Shown here in pieces: positions 1 to 6,401 of a DNA stretch of 6,838 nucleotides. Origin of the DNA: JBBSIG01 sp038232215 (GTDB taxonomy: Bacteria > Actinomycetota > Thermoleophilia > Gaiellales > Gaiellaceae); the NCBI GenBank assembly GCA_038232215.1, contig JBBSIG010000139.1, positions 1 to 6,838 on the forward strand, written 5' to 3'. How positions within the stretch are numbered: position 1 is the first letter of the stretch; every line of letters begins with the position of its first letter. The notes beneath the pieces are model-generated. The model was not told the DNA's origin. It ran no database searches and saw only the letters and a program-made list of their open reading frames with translations. A program made the position numbers and the translations under genes.

Positions 1-1
1 G

Positions 2-199
2 CGCGGCCACGGGCTCAAGCTCGCGATCGGCGAGCTGGCCGTCTGCCCGTACTGCCTCGCGCAGTGGGTTGCGGCCGGCTTCGTCGCCGGAGGGCTGCTG
101 GCCCCGAGGCCGACTCGTGCGATCGCCTCGATCTTCGCCGCGCTCAGCATCTCCGACTTCCTGCAGCTCGCGTACAAGGCGGCCGAGGAGCGTGCGTGA
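2..199 (+). CDS. DUF1360 family membrane protein (C-terminal part)
   Basis: This is the 3' end of a gene that starts before the window; frame 2 is open from the first base to a TGA at 197-199, giving 65 residues. The visible protein has the motif GELAVCPYCLAQWVAAG, with a CxxC pair next to a hydrophobic stretch, then a second hydrophobic stretch ending in SISDFLQLAYKA. The CPxCxxQW motif and the terminal SDFLQ-AY motif match my recollection of the small DUF1360 membrane proteins found in Actinobacteria and Bacilli, whose function is unknown. The two hydrophobic segments (roughly residues 22-39 and 45-58 of the fragment) suggest membrane insertion. The debranching enzyme gene starts 20 bases downstream on the same strand, so co-transcription is plausible. 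No function can be inferred beyond the family name. Confidence 0.75.
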   Translation, partial: RGHGLKLAIGELAVCPYCLAQWVAAGFVAGGLLAPRPTRAIASIFAALSISDFLQLAYKAAEERA

Positions 200-219
200 G
201 CGAGTAGCGCCGGCCGACC

Positions 220-2223
220 ATGCGTGACGACCTGATGGTGCTCGACGGCTCGGCGTTCTTCATCTCCGAGCGCTCGGGTGACATCGGAACGGACTTTCCC
301 TCCGGCTTCTTCGCCGAGGACGTCCGCCATCTCTCGGGCTGGCGTGTGCTGTTCGACGGCGAGCCTCCGCAGGTCCTGACGAGCCGGAACGTCGACTACT
401 TCTCGGCCCGGATGGTGCTGGCGCCCGCCGGGTCGGAGGAGTCGACGCTCTCCATCCTGCGCGACCGCTTCGTGATGGACGGCGTGCACGAGGACGTCAC
501 GGTCACGAACCACAGCGAGGAGCTGCGGCGAGGCCGCCTCGAGTTCCTGTTCGACTGCGACTTCGCCGACGTGATGGAGGCGCAGGATGGGCCCTCCGAC
601 GACGGCGGCGAGACCTCCGTGGAGCTCGACGGCCAGGTGGTCCGGCTCTGGTACGAGCGCGACGGCTTCCGCCGCGGCACGGCCGTCACGTTCGGGGAGC
701 GGTGCACGCTCTGGGAGGACCGGGCGGTGTTCGAGCTCTCGCTCGGCCCACGCGAGACCTGGCACACCTGCATCGACGTCGCGCCGATCGTCGAGGGCGA
801 GACGCGCGAGCCGCGCCTGCGCTGCGACTCCTTCGGCGAGGCCGAGCCCGAGCAGGCGCAGACGATCGACGAGTGGATCGAGTGCGCGCCGCAGCTCGAG
901 ACCGACTCGGATTCGCTTCGCCGGATCTATCGACGGAGCCTCGCCGACCTCGCCTCGCTCCGTCTTCGCCCGGACCGGGAGAGCGAGGACGCGATGCCCG
1001 CGGGCGGCATCCCCTGGTACATGGCGGTCTTCGGGCGCGACAGCCTCATCGCGGCGTATCAGGCGCTCCCGTTCCACCCGGAGCTCGCCGCTACAACGCT
1101 GCGCGCCCTGGCCGAGCGACAGGCGACGGAGGACGATCCCTACCGGGACGCGGAGCCCGGCAAGATCATGCACGAGCTGCGCAGGGGCAAGCTCGCAAGC
1201 CTCGGCGAGATCCCGCACACGCCGTACTACGGCACGCACGACGCGACGATGCTGTTCCTGAGCCTGCTCGAGGAGTACGAGCGCTGGACGGGCGACGGGG
1301 AGCTCGTGCGCGAGCTCGAGCCCAACGCGCGGGCGGCGCTCGCCTGGCTGGAGGGACCGGCCGATCTCGACGGAGACGGCTACCTCGAGTACCGGACGCG
1401 CTCCTCGTCGGAGCGCGCACTCGGGAACCAGTGCTGGAAGGACTCGCACAACTCGATCCTGTTCGCGGACGGGCGCCAGGCGGAGCCGCCGATCGCGACG
1501 TGCGAGATCCAGGGCTACGCGTACGAGGCACGGCTCCGCACCGCGAGGCTCGCCCGCGAGCTGTGGGACGACGAGGAGCTCGCCGGGCGACTCGAGGGCG
1601 CCGCGGCCGAGCTCGCCGAGCGCTTCGACCGCGACTTCTGGGTCGAGGAGCGCGGCCACTACGCGCTCGCGCTCGACGGCGACAAGCGGCAGGTCGACGC
1701 GCTGACGACGAACACCGGGCATCTGCTGCTGAGCGGCATCGTCCCTCCCGAGCGAGCCGAGATCGTGGTTCGGCGGCTGCTGCAGGAGGACATGTTCAGC
1801 GGCTGGGGCCTCCGCACGATGTCCGCGGACGATGCGGGATACAACCCGCTCGCGTACCACAACGGCACCGTGTGGCCGCACGACACGGTGCTCGTCGCCG
1901 AGGGGATGCGCCGCTACGGCTTCCGCGCCGAGGCGGCGAAGCTCGTGCAGGCGCTCCTCGAGGCCGCGGAGGCGTTCGCGTCCCAGCTGCCGGAGGTGTT
2001 CTCGGGCCTTCCGCGCGACCCGTCCGAGCTGCCGGTCGAGTACGCCGACGCGCTCAAGCCGCAGGCCTGGGCAGCCGGGACGCCCCTCCTCGCGTTGCGC
2101 ACGCTGCTCGGCCTCGACGTCGTCGACGGAGAGCTGCGCTGCGACCCGCACCTGCCCGAGACGATCGGCGAGCTGCGGCTGACTGGCCTCCGCGTCCGCG
2201 GCCGCGCGGTCGACGCAGGCTAG
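220..2223 (+). CDS. Glycogen debranching enzyme / amylo-alpha-1,6-glucosidase-like protein
   Basis: This probably hydrolyses alpha-1,6 branch linkages, or related alpha-glucosidic bonds, in glycogen-type polymers; no signal peptide is visible, so it should be cytoplasmic. Residues 1 to about 200 resemble the N-terminal beta-sandwich domain of bacterial debranching-type proteins (opening with a VLDGSAFFISE-type strand and FFAEDVRHLSGW). Residues from about 230 onward form an (alpha/alpha)6-barrel glycosidase domain. Recognisable motifs are GGIPWYMAVFGRDSL (262-276), YYGTHDAT (336-343), GNQCWKDS (402-409), CEIQGYAYEA (428-437), YHNGTVWPHD (546-555), LPEVFSG (590-596) and PQAWAAG (614-620). At 667 aa it is full length for this group. 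ATG at 220 is the furthest possible start, because an in-frame TAG lies at 205-207; a second ATG at 235 is an alternative. No clear Shine-Dalgarno is seen, fitting coupling to the upstream gene. Exact substrate is uncertain: mannosylglycerate- or sucrose-type GH63-like activities are possible. Confidence 0.88.
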   Translation: MRDDLMVLDGSAFFISERSGDIGTDFPSGFFAEDVRHLSGWRVLFDGEPPQVLTSRNVDYFSARMVLAPAGSEESTLSILRDRFVMDGVHEDVTVTNHSEELRRGRLEFLFDCDFADVMEAQDGPSDDGGETSVELDGQVVRLWYERDGFRRGTAVTFGERCTLWEDRAVFELSLGPRETWHTCIDVAPIVEGETREPRLRCDSFGEAEPEQAQTIDEWIECAPQLETDSDSLRRIYRRSLADLASLRLRPDRESEDAMPAGGIPWYMAVFGRDSLIAAYQALPFHPELAATTLRALAERQATEDDPYRDAEPGKIMHELRRGKLASLGEIPHTPYYGTHDATMLFLSLLEEYERWTGDGELVRELEPNARAALAWLEGPADLDGDGYLEYRTRSSSERALGNQCWKDSHNSILFADGRQAEPPIATCEIQGYAYEARLRTARLARELWDDEELAGRLEGAAAELAERFDRDFWVEERGHYALALDGDKRQVDALTTNTGHLLLSGIVPPERAEIVVRRLLQEDMFSGWGLRTMSADDAGYNPLAYHNGTVWPHDTVLVAEGMRRYGFRAEAAKLVQALLEAAEAFASQLPEVFSGLPRDPSELPVEYADALKPQAWAAGTPLLALRTLLGLDVVDGELRCDPHLPETIGELRLTGLRVRGRAVDAG

Positions 2224-2234
2224 AGGCCCCCACC

Positions 2235-3287
2235 TCAGGCACCCCACCAGAAGCTCGCGGCGATAACGACGTAGAGGCCGACGAGGATGGCGCCTTCCAT
2301 CCAGGTGCTCTCGCCATCGTAGACGACGAGCGCGCCGAGGCCCGCGGCGAGGAGCAGCGCGACGGCGAGCAGGACCGGAAAGACGAGGGTCAGGCTCGTG
2401 GCGAAGAACAGGCTCAGGAAGACGAGGATCGGCGTCAGCGCGAGCGCGACCTGCAGCGACGAGTTGATGATCACGGAGATCGCGAGGTCGGGCCGGTTCC
2501 GGGCGGCGAGCTGGACGCCGACGACGTTCTCGACCGCGTTCCCGGCGATCGCGACGATGACGAGGCCGGCGAAGGCCTGGCTCATGTGCAGCGTCTCGAT
2601 CGCCGGTGCGAGCGCCGACACGAACCAGTCGCTCACGAGCGCGGCCGCCCCGGCCGCGCCGCCGAGGACGATCACGGTCGTCCGGATCGACCACCTCGGC
2701 GGCTCCTCGCCCTCGGCGACCCCGCCCGCGAGTAGCGCCGGTAGCGTCAGGAGGAAGATCGCGAGCAGGACGCCGGCGCAGATCAGGCTCAGCGTGCGCT
2801 CGTGCTCGGAGGCCGCGGTGTTGAACGTGTGCGCGAGCGTCGGGACCGAGAGGATCGCCGCCGCGAGCAGGGCGAGGGTCGCCGTCAGCCGCGCCGTGGA
2901 CGAGTCGAACGTCTGCTTGCCGTGCTTCAGGCCGCCGGCGATGAAGGCGAGCCCGAGCACGAGCACGCTGTTGGCGAGCACAGAGCCGATCAGCGCGCTC
3001 TTGACGACGTCGACGAGACCCTCGTGGAGGGCGAAGAGCGCGATGAAGAGCTCGGGCAGGTTTCCGAGCGCCGACTGCACGGTGCCGGTCTTGCCCGGCC
3101 CGAGCCGCCCGCCGAGCTGCTCGGTCGCCGCCCCGACGAGGCGGGCGAGTGCTGCGATCGCGACGGCCGTCAGGGCGAACTCGAGCACGGGCGTCACGCC
3201 GAGGAAGTGCGCGAACGCCGCCGCAACGACGAGCGCGGCGGAGACGGCGATCTCGACGGTCTCGCGTCGACTGAGGCTGGTTGGCAC
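2235..3287 (-). CDS. cax: Calcium/proton (cation) exchanger, CaCA superfamily
   Basis: This is a multi-pass inner-membrane antiporter expected to export Ca2+ (or another cation) in exchange for protons. The 350-aa protein is almost entirely hydrophobic segments, about ten to eleven. It contains the two inverted alpha-repeats that define the CaCA superfamily. Alpha-1 is GNLPELFIALFAL (75-87) followed by SALIGSVLANSVLVLGL (98-112). Alpha-2 is GNAVENVVGVQLA (249-261) followed by SVIINSSLQVALALTP (271-286). Glu79 and Glu253 are the expected ion-binding acids. A hydrophilic loop with acidic residues (about 189-200) separates the two halves. Length and layout fit the Cax family. The start is GTG at 3287-3285; there is no Shine-Dalgarno, but a -10-like box lies 6 bases upstream, suggesting a leaderless mRNA. 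The gene converges on the debranching gene with only 11 bases between stop codons. A Na+/Ca2+ exchanger specificity cannot be excluded from sequence alone. Confidence 0.87.
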   Translation of the reverse strand: MPTSLSRRETVEIAVSAALVVAAAFAHFLGVTPVLEFALTAVAIAALARLVGAATEQLGGRLGPGKTGTVQSALGNLPELFIALFALHEGLVDVVKSALIGSVLANSVLVLGLAFIAGGLKHGKQTFDSSTARLTATLALLAAAILSVPTLAHTFNTAASEHERTLSLICAGVLLAIFLLTLPALLAGGVAEGEEPPRWSIRTTVIVLGGAAGAAALVSDWFVSALAPAIETLHMSQAFAGLVIVAIAGNAVENVVGVQLAARNRPDLAISVIINSSLQVALALTPILVFLSLFFATSLTLVFPVLLAVALLLAAGLGALVVYDGESTWMEGAILVGLYVVIAASFWWGA

Positions 3288-3290
3288 CGC

Positions 3291-3319
3291 GCGACGTTAC
3301 CGGATCCAGGCTCTAGCAT
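3291..3319 (+). promoter_or_regulatory. Putative leaderless promoter of the flavin reductase gene
   Basis: TAGCAT at 3314-3319 fits the TAnnnT -10 pattern and ends 8 bases before the GTG start at 3328. GCGACG at 3291-3296 lies 17 bases upstream and shares only the GAC core with a TTGACA -35 element, so that half is weak. The geometry suggests a leaderless transcript beginning at or near the GTG. It faces and overlaps the promoter proposed for the exchanger gene within the same 40-bp spacer. Confidence 0.38.
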
Positions 3320-3322
3320 CAG
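3294..3322 (-). promoter_or_regulatory. Putative leaderless promoter of the cation exchanger gene
   Basis: Read on the minus strand, CTGATG (3322-3317) and TAACGT (3299-3294) are separated by exactly 17 bases. TAACGT fits the actinobacterial -10 pattern TAnnnT, and CTGATG matches the TTGACA -35 consensus at three of six positions. The -10 box ends 6 bases before the GTG start at 3287, which would put the transcription start at or next to the start codon. This explains the absence of a Shine-Dalgarno. Its -35 element overlaps the -10 box of the opposing promoter. This is a pattern call with no experimental support. Confidence 0.4.
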
Positions 3323-3327
3323 ACGCC

Positions 3328-3798
3328 GTGAGCGGCGGCGAGGAGCTTCGGACGGCCATGAGGCGCTTCCCGGCCGGCGTCGCCGTCGTGACCGTCGACC
3401 TCGAGGGCGAGCGGCTCGGCGCCACGATCGCGTCCCTCGTCTCGCTCTCGCTCGAGCCTCCCCTCGTGGGGGTGTCGATCGGGCGGCAGTCAGCCAGCCA
3501 CGAGCTGCTGCGCCGGGCGGGCGGGTTCGGGGTGAGCGTGCTCTCGGCCGAGCAGGCGCAGCTCGCGCAGCACTTCGCCCGCGGCGTCCCGCCGATCGTG
3601 CACTGGCACGGGATCGAGATCCGTCCGGGCGAGCGGGCACCCCTGCTCGAGGGCGCTCTCGCCTGGATCGAGTGCCGGACGCAGGCGGAGCACGAGGTCG
3701 GAGATCACACTCTCTTCGTCGGCGCGGTCGAGCGCACCGAGCTCGGCACCCGCGGCTCCGGCCTCGTCTACCGCGAGAGCGACTACCGGCCGGCGTGA
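3328..3798 (+). CDS. Flavin reductase-like domain protein (FMN-binding split barrel)
   Basis: This is a 156-aa protein of the flavin reductase domain family, which includes the small reductase components of two-component monooxygenases (HpaC, RutF and relatives). Members use NAD(P)H to reduce FMN or FAD in the cytoplasm. Visible family features are RTAMRRFPAGVAVVTV (8-23), GATIASLVSLSLEPPLVGVSI (31-51, the flavin-phosphate-binding region), GGFGVSVLSAEQAQLAQHFA (65-84), GDHTLFVGAV (125-134) and LVYRESDYRP near the C-terminus. The frame stays open far upstream, antisense to the exchanger gene, so the start must be chosen. GTG at 3328 gives a family-typical N-terminus and sits just after a -10-like box. 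ATG at 3358 would begin at MRRFPAG and cut into the first helix. No oxygenase partner is nearby; the next gene is a HAD hydrolase coupled by a 4-base overlap. The electron acceptor and partner are unknown. Confidence 0.88.
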   Translation: MSGGEELRTAMRRFPAGVAVVTVDLEGERLGATIASLVSLSLEPPLVGVSIGRQSASHELLRRAGGFGVSVLSAEQAQLAQHFARGVPPIVHWHGIEIRPGERAPLLEGALAWIECRTQAEHEVGDHTLFVGAVERTELGTRGSGLVYRESDYRPA

Positions 3799-4439
3799 TC
3801 GAGGCGGTCGTCTTCGACCTCGACGGGGTCCTGCTCGACACCGAGGAGCTGTGGGACGAGACTCGGGAGTCGCTCGCGCGGGAGCGCGGCGGGCGCTGGC
3901 ACGGCGGGGCCCAGGCCGACATGATGGGGATGAGCTCGCCCGAGTGGTCGCGCTACATGCACGAGCGGATCGGTCTCGCCGAGCCGCCGGCGGAGATCTC
4001 GGCGGAGGTCGTGCGCCGGCTCGCGGCGCGCTTCCGCGAGCGCCTGCCGCTCCTTCCCGGCGCCGTGCAGGTGGTCGAGCGGCTCGCTGCCAGGTGGCCG
4101 CTCGGGCTCGCCTCCTCGTCGAACCGGGAGCTGATCGACCTCGCGCTCGGCCTCTCGGGGCTCGACGCGCTCTTTCGCGTGACCGTCTCGTCCGAGGAGG
4201 TCGCGCACGGCAAGCCGTCGCCGGACGTCTACCTCGAGGCAGCCGGCCGGCTCGGGGTCGCGGCGCGGACGTGCGCCGCGGTGGAGGACTCGGCGAACGG
4301 CCTCCGCTCGGCGCGCGCCGCCGGCATGCGGGTGATCGCGATCCCGAACCCGGCCTTCCCGCCCGCCGACGCGCTCGACCTCGCGGACGCGGTCCTGGGC
4401 TCGATCGCCGAGCTCACGCCGGCGATCGTCTGCGGATGA
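3795..4439 (+). CDS. HAD-superfamily hydrolase (beta-phosphoglucomutase / sugar phosphatase-like)
   Basis: This is a cytoplasmic phosphatase or phosphomutase of the haloacid dehalogenase superfamily, 214 aa, full length for the group with a C1-type helical cap. All four HAD motifs are present. Motif I is FDLDGVLLDTE, with nucleophile Asp8 and acid/base Asp10. Motif II is the serine cluster in LASSSN (105-110). Motif III is Lys140 in HGKPSPDVYL. Motif IV is VEDSANG with Glu164 and Asp165 for Mg2+ binding. The DGVLLDTE signature and the KPSPDVYL stretch are typical of the beta-phosphoglucomutase and 2-deoxyglucose-6-phosphatase-like branch. The GTG start at 3795 overlaps the TGA of the flavin reductase gene (GTGA), so translational coupling is likely. 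The 3' end overlaps the opposing O-methyltransferase gene by 26 bases. The substrate cannot be read from sequence; a sugar phosphate or a damaged metabolite are both plausible. Confidence 0.88.
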   Translation: MIEAVVFDLDGVLLDTEELWDETRESLARERGGRWHGGAQADMMGMSSPEWSRYMHERIGLAEPPAEISAEVVRRLAARFRERLPLLPGAVQVVERLAARWPLGLASSSNRELIDLALGLSGLDALFRVTVSSEEVAHGKPSPDVYLEAAGRLGVAARTCAAVEDSANGLRSARAAGMRVIAIPNPAFPPADALDLADAVLGSIAELTPAIVCG

Positions 4440-5058
4440 GCGTCATCCCGTCGCGCACCGTCAGCATCACCGCCACGATGCGCTCATCCCCGGCGACGAG
4501 GTCGTTGAAGGCGCGGATCGCCCGCGTGTCGTCTCCCTCCTCGGGATCGTCGAGCACGCGCCCCGACCACAGGACGTTGTCGGCGACGATCAACCCCTCG
4601 GGCGCGAGCTTCGGCAACACGGCCTCGTAATAGGAAAGGTAGTTGACCTTGTCCGCGTCGATGAAGACGAGGTCGAGCGGCTCGTCGAGTGTCTCGATCG
4701 TCTCGAGCGCCGGGCCGAGCCGGTACTCGATCCGCTCGACGACACCGGCGCGCTCTGCGTAGCGGCGCGCGATCTCCGTCGTCTCGGCGTTCACGTCACA
4801 GGTGACGACGCGCCCACCCTCCGGGAGCGCCGAGGCCATCGCGATCGACGACCAGCCGGTGAACGTGCCGAGCTCGAGCACGAGCCGGGCGCGCGTCAGC
4901 CGGACGAGCAGCTCGAGGAAGCGCCCCTCGAGCAGGCCGACCATCATCTGCGGCGCGGTCGTCCGCTCCCGCGTCTCCGCCTCAAGCTCGGCGAAGAGAT
5001 CGTCGAGCGGCGTCGTGTGCGCCACCGCGTACTCCTCGACGCGGGAGTCGACGATCAC
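4414..5058 (-). CDS. Class I SAM-dependent O-methyltransferase (caffeoyl-CoA OMT-like family)
   Basis: This 214-aa protein belongs to the cation-dependent O-methyltransferase family (Methyltransf_3 type), which moves a methyl group from S-adenosylmethionine to a hydroxyl, usually on a catechol-like substrate. The SAM-binding motif I is LELGTFTGWS (61-70), followed by the acidic VVTCDVNAET strand end with Asp88. The metal-binding residues are expected to be Asp134 in FIDADK, then Asp160 and Asn161 in VADNVLWSG, all present. The N-terminal helix with the TTAPQMMVG segment (33-41) is also family-typical. The start is GTG at 5058-5056, overlapping the fabF stop as GTGA, so it is the second gene of a fabF operon and lacks its own Shine-Dalgarno. 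Bacterial members often have no known natural substrate. A role linked to lipids is only suggested by the neighbouring fabF. Confidence 0.88.
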   Translation of the reverse strand: MIVDSRVEEYAVAHTTPLDDLFAELEAETRERTTAPQMMVGLLEGRFLELLVRLTRARLVLELGTFTGWSSIAMASALPEGGRVVTCDVNAETTEIARRYAERAGVVERIEYRLGPALETIETLDEPLDLVFIDADKVNYLSYYEAVLPKLAPEGLIVADNVLWSGRVLDDPEEGDDTRAIRAFNDLVAGDERIVAVMLTVRDGMTLIRRRSPA

Positions 5059-6287
5059 GCGTCGAGCCGGCCGACGAGGACGCAGCCGTTGTGCCCACCG
5101 AGACCCATCGCGTTCGAGAGCGCGACGTCGACCTGCACCTCACGCGCCTCGTTCGGGACGTAGTCGAGGTCGCAGGCGGGGTCCGGGTGCTCGTAGTTGA
5201 TCGTCGGCGGAAGCACGCCGTGGTGCAGTGCCAGCACGCACATCATCGCCTCGATCGCCCCGGCCGCCCCGAAGCAGTGGCCCGTCACCGACTTCGTCGA
5301 CGACACCGCGAGCGAGTACGCGTGCTCGCCGAAGACGTCCTTGATCGCCTTCGTCTCGGCGGCGTCGCCGAGGGGAGTCGACGTGCCGTGCGCGTTGATG
5401 TAGCCGACCCGCTCCGGCTCCACGCCGGCCCGGCGGAGCGCCGCCCGCATCATCTCCCCCACGCCGACCGACTCGGGATCGGGCTGCGCCATGTGGTGCG
5501 CGTCGTTCGAGGCGCCGTAGCCGAGGATCTCCGCGTAGATCGTCGCGCCGCGGGCGCGGGCCGCCTCCAGCTCCTCGAGCACGAGCACGCAGGCTCCCTC
5601 ACCCATCACGAAGCCGGCGCGGGTGGCGTCGCACGGCCGGGAGGCGCGCGGAGGATGCTCGTCCTCGGCCACGAGCCCGCGCATGGCGCAGAAGCCGGCG
5701 AGGATGAGCGGGTGCATGCACGCCTCCGTGCCGCCTGCGAGCACGGCGTCGACATCGCCGCGGCGCACGAGCTCAGCCCCCTCCCCCACCGCGTGCGAGC
5801 CGGTCGCGCAGGCCGAGACGACCGCGTAGTTCGGGCCGCGGATGCCGAGCGAGATCGCGAGCTGGCCGCTCGCCGAGTCGACGAGCACGTTCGGGAGGAA
5901 GTTCGGCGAGACGCGATCCGGTCCGCGCTCCCGCAGCACCTCGCTCTGCTCCATGATCCCGAGGAACCCGCCGATGGCCGAGCCGAAGACGATGCCGACG
6001 CGCGCCGGGTCGAACCCGTTCAGGCCGGCGTCCTCCACTGCCTCTCGCGCCGCGCCGAGCGCGAGCAGGACGTTACGGTCGAGCTTCCTGACCTCCTTCG
6101 GCGAGGCAACGCCGCTCGCGTCGAACCCCTTCACCTCCGCAGCGATCCGTACCGGGTAGCCGCTCGCGTCGAACGAGCGGATGAAGTCGATGCCGCTCTC
6201 GCCGGCTACGGCGGCGCGCCAGGTCGCGGTCGCGTCGTTGCCGAGCGGCGTGACCGCTCCGAGGCCCGTGACGGCGACCCGTCGCAT
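5055..6287 (-). CDS. fabF: 3-oxoacyl-[acyl-carrier-protein] synthase II (KAS II)
   Basis: This condensing enzyme joins malonyl-ACP to a growing acyl-ACP during fatty-acid elongation in the cytoplasm. It is 410 aa, matching the usual FabF length, and starts MRRVAVTGLGAVTPLGN. The thiolase-fold catalytic set is complete: nucleophile Cys160 in VVSACATGSHA, His300 in NAHGTSTPLGD, Lys332 in STKSVTGH, and His337. Other family motifs are GSAIGG (102-107), SRPCDATRAGFVMGEG (216-231) and GLGGHNGCVLV near the C-terminus. Two positions differ from the common pattern: Cys219 where Phe is usual in SRPFD, and Leu396 where the Escherichia coli gatekeeper Phe400 sits. The ATG at 6287-6285 lies 6 bases after a TAAGCT box, so the mRNA may be leaderless. 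The O-methyltransferase gene is coupled downstream. No acpP, fabG or fabD is in view; those could lie elsewhere. A polyketide-type KS is less likely given the length and stand-alone form. Confidence 0.95.
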   Translation of the reverse strand: MRRVAVTGLGAVTPLGNDATATWRAAVAGESGIDFIRSFDASGYPVRIAAEVKGFDASGVASPKEVRKLDRNVLLALGAAREAVEDAGLNGFDPARVGIVFGSAIGGFLGIMEQSEVLRERGPDRVSPNFLPNVLVDSASGQLAISLGIRGPNYAVVSACATGSHAVGEGAELVRRGDVDAVLAGGTEACMHPLILAGFCAMRGLVAEDEHPPRASRPCDATRAGFVMGEGACVLVLEELEAARARGATIYAEILGYGASNDAHHMAQPDPESVGVGEMMRAALRRAGVEPERVGYINAHGTSTPLGDAAETKAIKDVFGEHAYSLAVSSTKSVTGHCFGAAGAIEAMMCVLALHHGVLPPTINYEHPDPACDLDYVPNEAREVQVDVALSNAMGLGGHNGCVLVGRLDA

Positions 6288-6293
6288 CCCGGC

Positions 6294-6299
6294 AGCTTA
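6294..6299 (-). promoter_or_regulatory. Putative -10 box of the fabF promoter
   Basis: On the minus strand, TAAGCT fits the TAnnnT -10 pattern and ends 6 bases before the fabF ATG, the same distance as the box in front of the exchanger gene. No good Shine-Dalgarno is seen in between (GCCGGG). No convincing -35 element lies 17 bases upstream; the sequence there is CTCCAC. A leaderless fabF-methyltransferase transcript is the inference. Confidence 0.35.
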
Positions 6300-6304
6300 G
6301 AGAT

Positions 6305-6323
6305 CGCTCACGCACGTGGAGCG
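6305..6323. repeat. Imperfect inverted repeat upstream of fabF
   Basis: CGCTCAC (6305-6311) and GTGGAGCG (6316-6323) can pair over seven bases with a 4-base loop GCAC and one bulged G. The repeat lies 18-36 bases upstream of the fabF start codon, where the -35 region of a leaderless promoter would fall. It could be an operator for a regulator of fatty-acid synthesis, or chance in GC-rich DNA. Confidence 0.2.
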
Positions 6324-6390
6324 TCGTTAGAAAACTGCACGGCCGGGTATCCAAGTCTGACCCGGGCCCAAGGCCTTCCCCAACGATCAC

Positions 6391-6395
6391 GGAGG
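6391..6395 (+). promoter_or_regulatory. Strong Shine-Dalgarno site for the thioredoxin-like gene
   Basis: GGAGG lies 6 bases before the ATG at 6402. It is the only textbook ribosome binding site in the window and fixes the start of a frame that stays open far upstream, antisense to fabF. It implies a leadered transcript, unlike its neighbours. I could not find a clear -10 box for it in the 114-bp divergent spacer. Confidence 0.75.
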
Positions 6396-6401
6396 TTCTG
6401 G

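Noticed and set aside
2185..2228. GGCCTC (2185-2190) and GAGGCC (2223-2228) as a terminator stem at the end of the debranching gene
   Set aside because: The stem is only six bases with a 32-base loop, lies mostly inside the coding region, and is not followed by a T run. It is probably chance.
702..2735. A 677-codon open frame on the plus strand across the debranching gene and the end of the exchanger gene
   Set aside because: It is rich in Arg, Ala and Gly with no recognisable domain, and it overlaps two well-supported genes. Long empty frames are expected in DNA this GC-rich.
2398..3327. Upstream extension of the flavin reductase frame, antisense to the exchanger gene
   Set aside because: The extension is low-complexity Ser/Ala/Arg sequence with no family match. 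The domain begins just after the GTG at 3328, next to a -10-like box.
3328..4439. Flavin reductase and HAD hydrolase as parts of a catabolic monooxygenase cluster
   Set aside because: No oxygenase component or other pathway gene is present in the window; the GTGA overlap alone does not establish a pathway.
6361..6377. Clustered short palindromes (CCCGGG, GGGCCC, AAGGCCTT) before the thioredoxin-like gene
   Set aside because: Short GC palindromes are common in this base composition, and no larger symmetric structure or known operator could be recognised.
5091..6401. Upstream extension of the thioredoxin-like frame, antisense to fabF
   Set aside because: It is an Arg/His/Val-rich shadow of fabF. 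The GGAGG site fixes the real start at 6402.
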